From Populus alba (lineage: Eukaryota > Streptophyta > Magnoliopsida > Malpighiales > Salicaceae), in assembly GCF_005239225.2 (NCBI RefSeq), contig NC_133294.1:5617576-5681575 (forward strand): a stretch of DNA of 64,000 nt, in the 5' to 3' direction. This document shows positions 12,814 through 24,089 of this stretch, piece after piece. A model generated the notes under the pieces. It was given only the letters and a program-made list of their open reading frames with translations, had not been told where the DNA came from and ran no database searches. A program made the position numbers and the translations under genes. Within the stretch, counting starts at the first letter, position 1; every line of letters begins with the position of its first letter.

Positions 12814-13866
12814 GTCATGTTTGTTTTTTGAAAAAGTAGTTTTTGAAAAATTATTTTTTAAATTTTTTTATATTTGTTTGTCATTAGAAAAGTTGGTTAA
12901 CGAAAAATATTTTTTAATTAACGGAAAACACTTTCTAATCAATGAAAAATATTTTTTGGTTAATGAAAAACACTTTCTAGCCAGTTTTAGTTAAAGAAAA
13001 ATTTGGTTTAGTTTTCAGGAAAGTGTTTTCCCTTTAACCGTGTTTGTTTTCTGGAAAGTGGTTTCCGGAAAATCACTTTTCAAACTTTCTTGTGTTTGTT
13101 TGCCATTAGAAAAGTTGGTCAATGGAAAAACACTTTCCAGTAAAAGAAAAATTTGGCTTGGTTTTCAGGAAAGTGTTTTCCTGAAAAATTTGGGGGAAAA
13201 ACACTTTCCAGGAGTTGTGAAAAATTTAGAAATGTCATTGTTTGCTGATTATATCAAATTTGATCTTCAAACTTTTGATTACTATATATATTTTGTTTTG
13301 AATATTTATTTTTTAATTTCATCTCTTAAAATTTTATTTTTATATTAACTCTGATCCTTATTTTTATAATTGCTATTTTCTTTTTCTTTATCATTTTTTT
13401 ATTGAAATTTTTTATCTATCAAATTTGGTCCCCATTCTTTTGATTGTTACTTATTTTATTTGAAATAATTTATGAAATGTTAATTATTATTATTTTAATT
13501 TCTTCGTCTTTCATTTTTTTTTTAATTTTTTAGATTTGATCTCTATTACTTCGATTATTATTTATTTTATTTGAGATAATTTATGAAATTATATTTTTTT
13601 TCAATTTCATTCTCATTCAACTTTTTTATTTATAAGATTTGTTCTTTATTATTTTAATAAACTTGAGAAAAATAAAATATTAATAAGTTATTTTCCAACT
13701 CATTTTCCATTACATAACCAAACACTGGAAAATATTTTCCAATTTATTTTTCATTGCACTATCAAACATCAAAAAATACTTTTTCGGAATTTCATTTTCC
13801 CGAAATTCACTTTTTCCGGAATTCACTTTAAAAAAAAAAACTACTTTTCAGCAAACAAACGGGGGC
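12814..13866. mobile_element. Harbinger-like non-autonomous element, copy 1 (about 1.05 kb)
   Basis: It is bounded by TTA on both sides (12811-12813 and 13867-13869), the target duplication typical of PIF/Harbinger elements. The left end GTCATGTTTGTTTTTTG and the right end (other strand GCCCCCGTTTGTTTGCTG) are imperfect inverted repeats. Subterminal regions are packed with variants of ggaaagtgttttcc. The central part (13200-13640) is nearly the same as 16890-17300 in copy 2. No transposase is visible, so it would need a helper. Superfamily is inferred from the 3-base TSD and the termini. Confidence 0.75.
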
Positions 13867-13869
13867 TTA

Positions 13870-15290
13870 TTATAAAAATTCTTTGTGAGTTGGACTAAAA
13901 TGAAAAAAAAAACTTGAACAAACTCTCGAGTCGAATCTAAAAATAAAAAATCAAATACAGCAAATTGAATTAGACTAACCTCGACTTAAAATTAGATGAG
14001 ATGACCAATATCCTTATCTTGAAATTAAAATTAATTGACCAACTTCATCAGGTCAAATAAAAAACAACAAACCTCAACTTGAAATTAAAATTAAGTTAAA
14101 TTAGAGGTGACCAAGGTCAAATCAAATAAAAGCAATTTCAATTTAAAATTAAAACCAAGTCAAATCTAAAATCACCAACCTTATCAAGTCAAATCATCAA
14201 AAGCGACCAACTAACTTCATTGTGGAATTTTGAAATTTTAAAAGGATTCAAATTTGTATGAGAAATGTTTTTGTTTTTTCTTAGAAAACTTGTTGGAGTT
14301 TTCTGAGAGTCAAAAGTACAAAACAACATTTGTAAGAGTCTTTTGAGAAGGAAAATATATTTACGCACAAGTTTTTCAAGATTCAAGTGCGGAGAATTTT
14401 GCAAGAGTGGTGTGTAACAATAATATACAATAGATATTAGATAGCGAGTCGGATGCTCACTTGATAGAAATATGAATATTTCTTTCGAGGTTTAACTTCC
14501 CTATTGACAATTATATAAAATCTACTACTTTCATCTTAATATGTCTTCACACCACTAAGCTCACTCGCCTGCCCAAGTGCGCATATATATAATAAAAAAA
14601 AATCTAAAAATAATGCCTTTTCTATAAATTTATTTATTTATTTTTATTTAATTTTTGTGTGCAAGAAATCTTGAAAATATAAAAAATACAAAAAATGGGT
14701 GTAGCTGGGGTTGCAATTAGACCAATATTTGAATACCACGAGTAAAAATAAAGTTTGAAAATTTTTAAGTCATAATTGACATCTGAATTGAAGAGAAATG
14801 GGCTTGAATTGGTTTTATTTGACTAAAATTGAGAGAAATTAAGGTTCAAGATGAGTCTGGAACAATTAGCTCAGTTATAATATTAATTAAGGGCTTGATT
14901 GAAAGAGAAATTTGAAATTTGAAGTCAATTTAACTTAAAAATGAAATATTGGAGGACCGATCAAAATAAGTAAAGCAGAGAATTCAGAGGTAGATTTTAT
15001 TTCGGTCAAGGGCTGAATTGAAAGAAATTAGGAAAAAAGATGGAAATTGACCAAAAATAAGATATTGAAAGACCAGGAATCAAGGAGCAAAATGCGCCGA
15101 AATGGAGGGACTATGATGGAGTTTGGCGAAATTAAATCAGAGATGAAACCTAATTCTGTTGGGGAAAACATGACGTCGTTTCACTCTTAGTGAAATAGTG
15201 AGTTTTACTTGAATTAGAGAAGAACAGACTGTTGAAGTTTTGAAGGAAACCACGCTGTTTTGTTCATGATCTTTGCAGAGTTCAAGGAAA
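13870..15290. other. Intergenic DNA with short internal repeats
   Basis: 13920-14200 contains about three loose repeats of ctcaacttgaaattaaaattaag and gtcaaat words. From about 14700 the text (attgaaagaaatta and similar) resembles the LTR of an old retrotransposon, but I found no partner LTR or coding domain. No gene seen. Confidence 0.4.
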
Positions 15291-15590
15291 AATGGTAGAA
15301 ACGGTTACTTCTCAAGCCAATTAAAGACTTGATATTGTTCCAAATTGAATCTATTGGTTGCATAAAAATGAAAGAAACGTGTTTTCTAACGTGTTAGCTA
15401 CAATCTTGGTGCAAGAAATCAGAGTTTGACTTCTGGGCAAAAAGGTAGAAACAACTACTTCTCACACCAATTAAGGACTTGATGTTGGTCCAAATTGAAT
15501 CTATTGGTGGCATAAAAAAGAAAGAGACGTGTTTTCTAACATGTTAGCTACAATCTTGGTGTAAGAAATCAGAGTTGAACTTCCAAGATT
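15291..15590. repeat. Tandem duplication, two units of 150 bp
   Basis: 15291-15440 and 15441-15590 match over their full length with scattered substitutions (both have ggtagaaac, caaattgaatctattgg, gtgttttctaac, gttagctacaatcttggtg, aagaaatcagagtt). A weaker third copy starts near 15712. No open frame of note. Confidence 0.8.
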
Positions 15591-16510
15591 CACTCCAGAT
15601 TCTGAGCCAAACATGCCCACTCAATCAGCCTCCCTCCAAGACCAGAAACCATCCTTTCCCTTTTGATGTAAGATTTAGCTTTTAAAATCTGATCCTATCT
15701 CTATGAATCAAGCAAAGAGCATGTTCTTTTATATGTTGGCTACAACAATGATACAAGAAATCAGGTTTTAATTCTCAGAATCAGCTACATATTTCATGTC
15801 AAAACATACCCCCTCAATCAGCCTCCCTGCAGACCAGCTTAGCCTTCCATTTTGATTCAAGATTCAAATTTCAATCTCAGATTTTCTCTTCATAAATCAA
15901 GAAAAGAAGGATTGATGGTCAACGTATAAACAAATTTCCAATGTAGAATCCTAATTAGAGCAGGGATTTGTTTTCTTTCATAAAAGGATTAATATGCACC
16001 TATAAAAAGGGAATCCAACAGCTCACAAAGGAAGAAAAGAAAACTGGAGAAGACACTGGAGAGAAGAAACTCGTGAGAAGAAAGCAAAAAAGACAGGTTG
16101 GAACAAAATATGCTAGTGACAAGAAGAGGAGAAAAAAGGACAAAGCAGCATCAGTTTCTTTTACTGCTACAGTTTCTCAGCTATGTGTTTGAAAGTAATT
16201 ATAATTTATGCTAAAATATATTAAAATTATGTTTTTTTTTTTAATTTTTACAAATTATTTTTTAAAAATAACGATTCAAAACATAAAAAAAAATTTAGTA
16301 AAATAAAAATTTTAATTTTTAAAAAATATAAATCCAATTATGTTTTTAAACACTCTTATTCATTGTTTTTTTTTTTTTTTTTTGGTTTTTGTTAGCAACT
16401 TGTAAAAATCATGACAAATTACTTTGTATTCTTCTTTATATTTGTTAGATGAATAGGGAAGTGAGATGGTAGTCCCATATCATCACCATCATGAATGTTT
16501 TGAGTATATT
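15591..16510. other. Possible old LTR fragment, no gene
   Basis: A TATA-like cctataaaaaggga at about 16000 is followed by a purine-rich stretch with a 74-codon frame (15968-16192, Lys-rich) that has no recognisable motif. This arrangement would fit a solo LTR promoter, but a second LTR and target duplication were not found. Confidence 0.35.
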
Positions 16511-16513
16511 GTA

Positions 16514-17541
16514 GGCCTTGTTTGTTTCCCGGAAAGTAGTTTCCGGGAAACCATTTTCCAAACTTTCCTGTGTTTGTTTGTCATTAGAAAAGTTGGTCAA
16601 CGGAAAACAATTTCCGGTCAACGGAAAACACTTTACAGTCAACGGAAAACACTTTCCAGTCAATTTTAGTCAAACAAAAAAAATTGACTTGGTTTTCAGG
16701 AAAGTGTTTTCCTTTTCTGTGTTTGTTTTCCGGAAAGTGATTTCCGGGAAAGCACTTTCCAAACTTTCTTGTGTTTGTTTGCCAGTAGGAAAGTTGGTCA
16801 ATGGAAAACACTTTCCAATAAAAGGAAAATTTGGCTTGGTTTTCAGGAAAGTGTTTTCCTGAAAAATTTGAGGGGAAAACACTTTCCGGAAGTTGTGAAA
16901 AATTTAGAAATGTCATTATTTGCTGATTATATTAAATTTGATCCTCAAACTTTTGATTGCTATATATATTTTGTTTTGAATATTTATTTTTCAATTTCAT
17001 CTCTTAAAATTTTATTTTTATATTAATTTTGGTCCTTATTTTTATAATTGCTATTTGCTTTTTTCTTATCATTTTTTTATTGAAATTTTTTATTTATCAA
17101 ATTTGATCCTCATTCTTTTGATTGTTACTTATTTTATTTGAAATAATTTATGAAATGTTGATTATTATTATTTTAATTTCTTCATTTTTCATTTTTTTTT
17201 CATTTTTTAGATTTGATCCCTATTATTTTGATTATTATTTGTTTTATTTGAGATAATTTATGAAATTATTTTTTTTTCAATTTCATTCTCATTCAACTTT
17301 TAAATTTGTAAGATTTGTTCCTCATTATTTTAATAAACTTGAGAAAAATAAAATATTAATAAGTTATTTTCCAGCTCATTTTCCATGACATAACCAAACA
17401 CTAGAAAGTGTTTTCCAGTTTATTTTCCATAACACTACCAAACATCGAAAAATACTTTCCCGGAATTCACTTTCCAGGAATTCACTTTCCCCGGAATTCA
17501 CTTTCCAAAAGGAATTCACTTTCCTGCAAACAAACGGAGCC
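16514..17541. mobile_element. Harbinger-like non-autonomous element, copy 2 (about 1.03 kb)
   Basis: It starts GGCCTTGTTTGTTT and ends AAACAAACGGAGCC, an imperfect inverted repeat. GTA flanks both sides (16511-16513 and 17542-17544), a 3-base target duplication. It has the same subterminal ggaaagtgttttcc arrays as copy 1 and near-identical central sequence, in the same orientation. Small open frames inside are by-products of the repeat. No transposase. Confidence 0.78.
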
Positions 17542-17544
17542 GTA

Positions 17545-18119
17545 ATCTTTCAAATCAATGCAAGAACATGATACACGGGTTTTGCTCACTCATTGAAGTT
17601 TTTTTTTTTTTTTTTTTTTTTTACTGTTGATTGCCACATAACTTGTAAGGAGTACTTTGAAAATTTAAGATTGTAAGAACCCCTCACTTGCGGTATGCTA
17701 AAGTAATTTGAACTTTTGTCACCTTTTATTTCTTTCCTCTTAAATCTAATGCTGACATCTGCAACATTCAAAAGTAAAAAAGAAAGCAGTTCTCGTACTT
17801 TGGTCATAATATATTTTGGATGGAAAGGACTAGTTAAAGATTTCTAGGATAATAATTTTCTAGAAAGGACTAGGCGGCACCTAAGGAGGATTTGTTGGAT
17901 ATATATATATATATATATATCCGCAGTTTTACCTTTACAAAAAAATATTTTTGCGACAAGCTTCATTTCAAATAATAATTTTTTTTTAAAAAAGAACTTC
18001 TAAATAAAATAAAAAAAGAATATTTTGTCTGTTTTTTAAAGTTTTTGGTTTTTATAACCTGTCATGTCATTTTATTTTGTATTTAAATAATATGAAAAAA
18101 ATAAAGGGTCTAGGATAGA
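17545..18119. other. Intergenic DNA with simple repeats
   Basis: Contains a long T run (about 17600-17622) and an (AT)n tract (about 17901-17920). No gene seen. Confidence 0.5.
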
Positions 18120-18665
18120 AGAAAAAACACATTTGAAAAAAAATATTTTTTCCAAATTTTTACCGGATCGCCTGAGTTTTGAGTTAACTCCATAGGTTGA
18201 CTAATTTACTCTAGATAAATTACAAGCTCAGATTTTGAATAAAATAGGCCCACTCAACACTGCCTATCCTGACCTTCTAACAGGACCCAAAGTGTTGGGT
18301 GCTGCTTTGTGCATGGCCCTAGTTGTTGGGTCCTGGTTAGAAAAAGGGTCCAAAGATGTTAGGTCCAACAACCCCTTGGGTTTAGTACCGACAAGATCTA
18401 ATGTTATGTTTGGTCATGTATACGTCAGGATTTAAAGCAATTTTAAATCCTATGTCAATAGGACCTAGAGTTATTTAGGGTCATATACTCGACATGACCC
18501 AAAACCCAACTGAGTCCTGGATCAAGTAGGACTCAAAGCTATTTTGGGTTCTACACACGTTAGAATCCAAATCAATTGTAGGATTTGCACCCAGCAGGAC
18601 CAAAGGTATATTGGATCTTGCACCCATTAAGACCCAAAGCTATGTATATAAAAAATGGAATTCTT
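18120..18665. repeat. Array of GGACCCAAAG-type repeats in both orientations
   Basis: The words ggacccaaag, tgggtcctg, gacccaa and aggaccta/aggaccaaag recur about every 40-60 bases, sometimes inverted (for example around 18280-18350 and 18550-18640). The 66-codon frame at 18235-18435 lies in this array and has no motif. I read it as a degenerate minisatellite rather than a gene. Confidence 0.5.
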
Positions 18666-18779
18666 CTTCGAGATAATCTACTGAAAAAGGGAGGTCTATA
18701 ATACAGTTTTTTCTAGTGCAATAAAGCTATAGTGTCTATCTTTCGTTAATAAGGGGTATTTCATGGGTTTGCCTTGGTA

Positions 18780-19460
18780 TCATGTTTCCAAAAAAAAAAA
18801 AATCTCTTTATATAATACCAAAAATTTATAAAGTATATGATGTGAATTAAAAATTTATTGAGAGCTCCATCAATTTTAATATGATAATATTATAGAATTA
18901 TTTACTCAACCAAACAAAATCTCATATTTTAAAAAAAATAGAAAAACATGAAAAAATATATTATTTTGAAACAAAGAAAGAAATTCAAATTTTAAAATTT
19001 CTTGGATTTGGCATCTTAGCCAAACACAATGCCAATATATTTTTTAAAATACAAAAAAAAAAAAATTGAAGTAAAGAAAAAAAATATAAAACGAATATTA
19101 ATTTGAAGTAAAGCAAAAAATGAAAAAAAAATTTCAATTTCTTGAGTCTTGCCTCTCAACCAGACACAATTTCAAAATATGTTTTGTTTATAAAATATTT
19201 AAAAAATTAATACAAAAACATGAAGAAAATATTATTTGAAGTAAAGAAAAAAATTAAAATTTTTAAAATTTCTTAGGATTGGTGTTGAAACCAGACACAA
19301 TCTCAACATTTTTTTTTAAATAATACAAAAACATAAAAAAAATATTAATTTGAAGCAAATAAAAAAACTTAAAAATTATCAAATTTTTTTAAAGAAATGA
19401 AACACAAAATCAAACATGATTTAATTAGAAAATTCAACCTAACTTGAAACGTAAAAAAAA
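18780..19460. repeat. Degenerate AT-rich tandem repeat
   Basis: About four units of 120-140 bases share aatttcttgg(a/g), an accagacacaatctcaa-type block, atacaaaaacatgaaaaa and ttgaagtaaagaaaaaaa. The units are strongly diverged. Non-coding. Confidence 0.6.
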
Positions 19461-21411
19461 AATTATCATCACCCAACTTTTATATGATATAAAAAGAACC
19501 TTATCAAATTATTTTAAAAAATAAATTTAAATCAGAGAAGGCAACGATAAAAAAATTTAATTGGATATGGCTACTAAATTTGGAAGGTAGTCGTCGTTAT
19601 TGATCAATTCTATTCCATTCATATTCAATGGTGGTGTTATACTGTAATTAAGAAGATATATGACAGAGGCGAAATTGAATTCTCACATACGTGATAATAG
19701 GGATTCCCAATCCGTCCATTAAAGAAAATCATTTTTTTTTTTTACATTCTTTCTACACCGATGTTTTTGGGATGGATTGCTTTGAATAGCCCTACCTGGC
19801 GTTTTTTCTTTGAAGATAACTAATTTTTTATCTGAACTTTCAAAATCAATATATATTTTAGTATCTTTAATTTTCTTTAATTACCACTTAGCTACTCCTA
19901 AATTTTTTAATATATATATTTTACTCTTTTTCGTGATGTTGGTGCGACAAGTATTATGATATTTTATTATGCTGCTTAAGCCTTATACAATAATTATTGC
20001 CATATGTGTTTACCATCCTAAGAGACTTTGTGCCATCTATTATCGTTTAAAGAGTGACAAATTGCCCCTATGATTTTGCCTCCAGTTTGCGATCTCGCCT
20101 CCCAGTTTATTATGTTTTAGGGGCTCGACACCATCTACTGCTGCATGGAGAGTTACAATTTCCACCCAACCTCCGATCTTATCGATCGGTTCTTCTTCCT
20201 TGGTTGTGATGAAACTCCTTTCATTGTGATGTCTCAATTTTACAATAAACTCCCTGCTTTAAATGAATTCCTGGCACATTGTAAACTTGGATTGACATTC
20301 ATGTTGTTAAAGAAACTATCTCGATGTAAGTTTAAAGACATTTTGTTTTTGTTTTTTGTTTTTTTAAATACATGATCATGTGCGAATAGAACATGACTTG
20401 CGACCTCCCTAAGGCATTTTCAAGAGAGTGGTAGTCTAGACATTTTATGTAAAAAGGGTTAGTGACAAACCTCTCTTTGGGGTTTACATGATGGTCTTTT
20501 ATTTTTTTTAAAACGGGTTTGATATATTTCTTTAGGTGATTTGGACTTATTATATATTGGCTTAGGAAAAATATACATGCATAGAGTTTGTCAAATATAT
20601 GCTTGCCTCAAGTGCTTAAAATTCACTCTAGCATCATCAATAATAATAAATAAAAAAAACAGGGATTCATTGACTCAAAAAATATTTAAAAAATTTAAAA
20701 GACTACGATCACTTTTGATATTGATATCTTGTTTTTCGTTGTATACTCCTTGTTGCCCAACTTTCCTTATCACCTTTTTTTTTTTTTAAAAAAAGTTTAT
20801 TTTGCCTTTACTATAAGCTAACGAGGGACACCTTTTGCTTTGTTGCAACCTTTTTTTTTTCGTACCCTTTAGCATTTTGCTTTATGATGTTAAGGCTGGC
20901 TTTTCTATACTACAATTTCTTTGGAGTTTTTCTTAGAGCATCATTAGTCTTTTGTGATTTTTTTTTTATCCTTGGTATGGGTGTGATTCTAATTAAAATT
21001 TATTATTAAAAAAAATTAGATTGCAAAAAAAACAACAAAGGATATATTTTATTTTGATCATAATTTTAAAGCAACGTATGATATGCAAAGTGAGGATGGG
21101 TTTGGGAGAGCAAATAAGAGGTTAACATGAAAAGGATCAACCCGATATGAAGTGTAGCTAATGCCACAATTTTCGTAAAAGACTAGTTAGTTGTTGTGAT
21201 ATCTGCAAAAGATGTCAGAAACAGCCCACCAATTATTTTTACACAATCACGAAACTTCCAAATATCATTGTCCAGGTCGTCTTTTTAATAGTTTACTCCG
21301 AAGTCTTAACATTGGATATCATAGTACAGTGGTTTGTCTAACTATGATACTGTCTAATTCTGCACAGAAAGCTTTTATTTGGTAATGGTGGTTTAGAACT
21401 TCCAACAAATC
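19461..21411. other. Intergenic DNA, no gene seen
   Basis: Short open frames around 20040-20375 and 20541-20789 have no family motif and overlap each other on opposite strands. Nothing else is supported. Confidence 0.5.
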
Positions 21412-21571
21412 AGGTAATTTTTATTTCCAAACCAACGCAACTGCAGAACCGACCAGCCAACGGTCAGATCAATTCTTTTTTTTCTTTGTTTCTTTTTTTA
21501 AAAAAGGCATTTCTGTCAGCATATTCAACTGGTACGTGACCCACCACTGGAACCCGAATTTATGGGAGGCC

Positions 21572-21578
21572 TATAAAA
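21572..21578 (+). promoter_or_regulatory. TATA box of GDSL copy 1
   Basis: TATAAAA lies 111 bases before the ATG at 21683. The surrounding block (ggtacgtgacccaccactgg ahead, gggaggcctataaaaggaga across it) is preserved in front of GDSL copy 2, which strengthens the call. Confidence 0.75.
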
Positions 21579-21682
21579 GGAGAGGAAATGGGTCTTTTTC
21601 TGACCTATCCATTCGAGACTGATCGATAGCAAGCCACTAAGCTCGCCAGTCCTTTAATAAAATCTGCAGCTAACTAACATTA

Positions 21683-23436
21683 ATGGAGAAGGGTTGTTCT
21701 AAACAGTATCTCCTTCAACATCTTCTTCGTCTCCTTTTCTATCTGTTAATCTTCATTCCTAGTACTTCCAAGGCCCTTGCAAATCCAAGAGCTTCCAATA
21801 ATTCAGCTCCGGCAGTCATAGTGTTCGGAGACTCCACTGTCGATCCTGGAAATAACAACTACGTGAAAACAGTTTTTAAGGCTGATTTTGCACCCTATGG
21901 AAAGGATTTTGCAAACCACGTCCCAACAGGAAGGTTCAGTAATGGGCGGCTAACCCCTGATTTTATCGGTAAGTTATCAAGTATTGATTTTAATGGTGAA
22001 AGTGAAAATGTTGCTAATTATATATATATAGGAACAGAATATATAATTAATTATTTGAGTTCGTACAATCAGTTTCATATATCGGTATCAAAGAGTCTAT
22101 ACCTCCGTATTTAGACCCTACTCTTAGTATCAAGGAGCTTATGACTGGAGTTAGTTTTGCTTCGGCTGGCTCCGGATTTGATCCTCTTACAGCAAAAGTG
22201 TCCGTACGTATCTCTCTCTCTCTCTCATAACACACACACAAAAAAACACAAACACAAAGCGGAGCTAAATTAAGCTTATGTTCAATCCACAGAATGTGAT
22301 CGGCATACCAAAGCAACTGGAGAACTTTAAAGAGTATAAAAAGAGACTGGAGTCTGCAATTGGAACGAAAAGGACCGAAAATCTTATCAACAAGGCACTG
22401 TTTATCGTCAGTGCTGGCACAAATGACTTCGTTATCAATTATTTTACTCTGCCAATCCGACGAAAAATCTACTCCGTCTCAGGTTACCAGCAATTCATCC
22501 TGCAAAAAGCCACACAATTCCTTCAGGTTTTGTATTGTGTTTACGTTCACTTTAGAATTATATTAAATTATTTTTCACCTTAAGAATTTATTTGCACTTG
22601 AAAATCACTCTACACAAAAATTTATTTAGTGTGATGATTTTATGAATTTCCAAACGAAAAATATACATTTTACATTACAGTATCAAATATGTAAGAAAAT
22701 TGTCTTAAAACTTTTGACAGCATCACAGGATCCTTCCCATCCATTCATCCCTTTACTTTCAGTAACAGATAGGTGCCGGAGCTACAAAACCCGGCCTAAT
22801 TTATACTTAACTCTTGTTTTTACTGTCAACAATGATCGAAAGACTATTCAATTATTTCAATACTATAAAACTAGTTAATTAATTTCAATTAATCACTAGG
22901 ACTAATTTGTAATTAACTATTGTTCTTAACATTATCCTTAATTTCTAAAGATTTGACGGCTCCTCCTCTCAAACCAAGAAAACAAGACTTAAGACTAGTA
23001 TTATTAATTATGGGGCATTTATCCCAGATTATCTAACCAAATTATAAGTTTTGAAATCACTGTGCTTGACATGCTATAATAATTAAGCCATGAAAAATAT
23101 AACTGACACTACATTATGCGACGATTTTAGGATTTGTTTGAGCAAGGAGCAAGAAGAATCTTATTTAGTTCACTGCCTCCAATGGGTTGCCTGCCAGTCG
23201 TTATCACCATGTTCTCCAAGCATGCCATCTCAGAGCGTGGCTGTCTTGATAATTATTCCTCCGTTGGACTACAGTTCAATCAGTTGCTACAAAAGGAGTT
23301 AAATCTCATGCAATTTCGATTAGCAAATCATGGTGTTAGTATCTATTTAACTGATTCGTACGTAGCTCTGACCGACATGATTCAAGGGCATGGAAGGTCT
23401 GGTGAGTCTGTATAAAATCTCTAAAATTAAACTGAG

Positions 23437-23490
<54 letters not shown>

Positions 23491-23724
23491 TGATCATGTT
23501 ATTTATTTATTTTCCCTCCTCCCTTTCCAGCATTTGATGGAGTAAGCCTTGGCTGCTGTGAAACCGGTTACTTGGAAACAGCACTCTTGTGCAATCCAAA
23601 ATCATTCTTGTGTCCTGATGCATCAAAGTACGTATTTTGGGATTCAATACATCCAACTGAGCGGGTATACGAAAATGTTTTTAAGTCCATTCGTCCTATA
23701 ATTGATGCTATCATCAGGGACTAA
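21683..23724 (+). CDS. GDSL esterase/lipase, copy 1 (five exons)
   Basis: Predicted secreted serine esterase/lipase of the plant GDSL (SGNH hydrolase) family, 371 residues. Exons by splice sites and reading frame: 21683-21968, 22073-22203, 22293-22526, 23131-23401, 23531-23724; all introns are GT-AG. Residues 1-32 are a hydrophobic signal peptide. Block I is [16 protein letters not shown] with nucleophile Ser51; block III is GTND (181-184); block V is FWDSIHPTE with Asp345 and His348. Length and five-exon layout are normal for the family. It most resembles the At5g45960-type by memory. The natural substrate is unknown, as for most of the family; cuticle, wall or seed lipids are possibilities only. 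The gene looks intact. Intron 4 carries a long (AT)n tract. A second copy with the same exon structure lies 20.7 kb downstream. Confidence 0.92.
23440..23488. repeat. (AT)n microsatellite in intron 4 of GDSL copy 1
   Basis: About 24 uninterrupted AT units. The matching intron of copy 2 has only a short AT stretch at about 45394-45407. Confidence 0.9.
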
Positions 23725-23866
23725 AGTTCATTTATTTTCCACCCCGGAGAATGTTGTGGTGGGCAATTTCCTATTTTTTCCCGTTCCTTTATGGAAATTG
23801 TATACAATCAGAAATCATCGTGTATGGCCATTAATATTTAATAGAGAAATAACTATGCATGTGATA

Positions 23867-24089
23867 TGAAGAGAAATAATATTCTTCTTATTATTTCAAT
23901 CAATGAAAAGATTACAATATATGCTGATAGTTTTGCATCAGGCTCCTGCACTATTGCCTATAATCAAGCCTAATTATTTACAAACAAGGAAACAAATAAT
24001 TAATGATCCTGCACTAGTGCTGATTTGGTTTATTGTCTATTCAGTGCTGATTTGGTTTGTTGCCTAATCAGTGCTTGATTTCCTTAACA
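23867..24089 (-). repeat. 3' LTR of outer Copia
   Basis: 223 bases. Plus-strand text runs from tgaagagaaataatattc to gatttccttaaca and matches 33299-33524. Confidence 0.93.

Noticed and set aside
13040..13348. Open frame in Harbinger-like copy 1, with similar frames at 16518-17026
   Set aside because: They are translations of the ggaaagtgttttcc repeats, and similar frames arise on both strands.
15968..16192. Lys-rich 74-codon frame
   Set aside because: Low-complexity purine-rich DNA after a possible LTR TATA site; no family resemblance.
18235..18435. 66-codon frame with a protein-like look
   Set aside because: It lies inside the GGACCCAAAG repeat array, has no start context or motif, and stops within the array.
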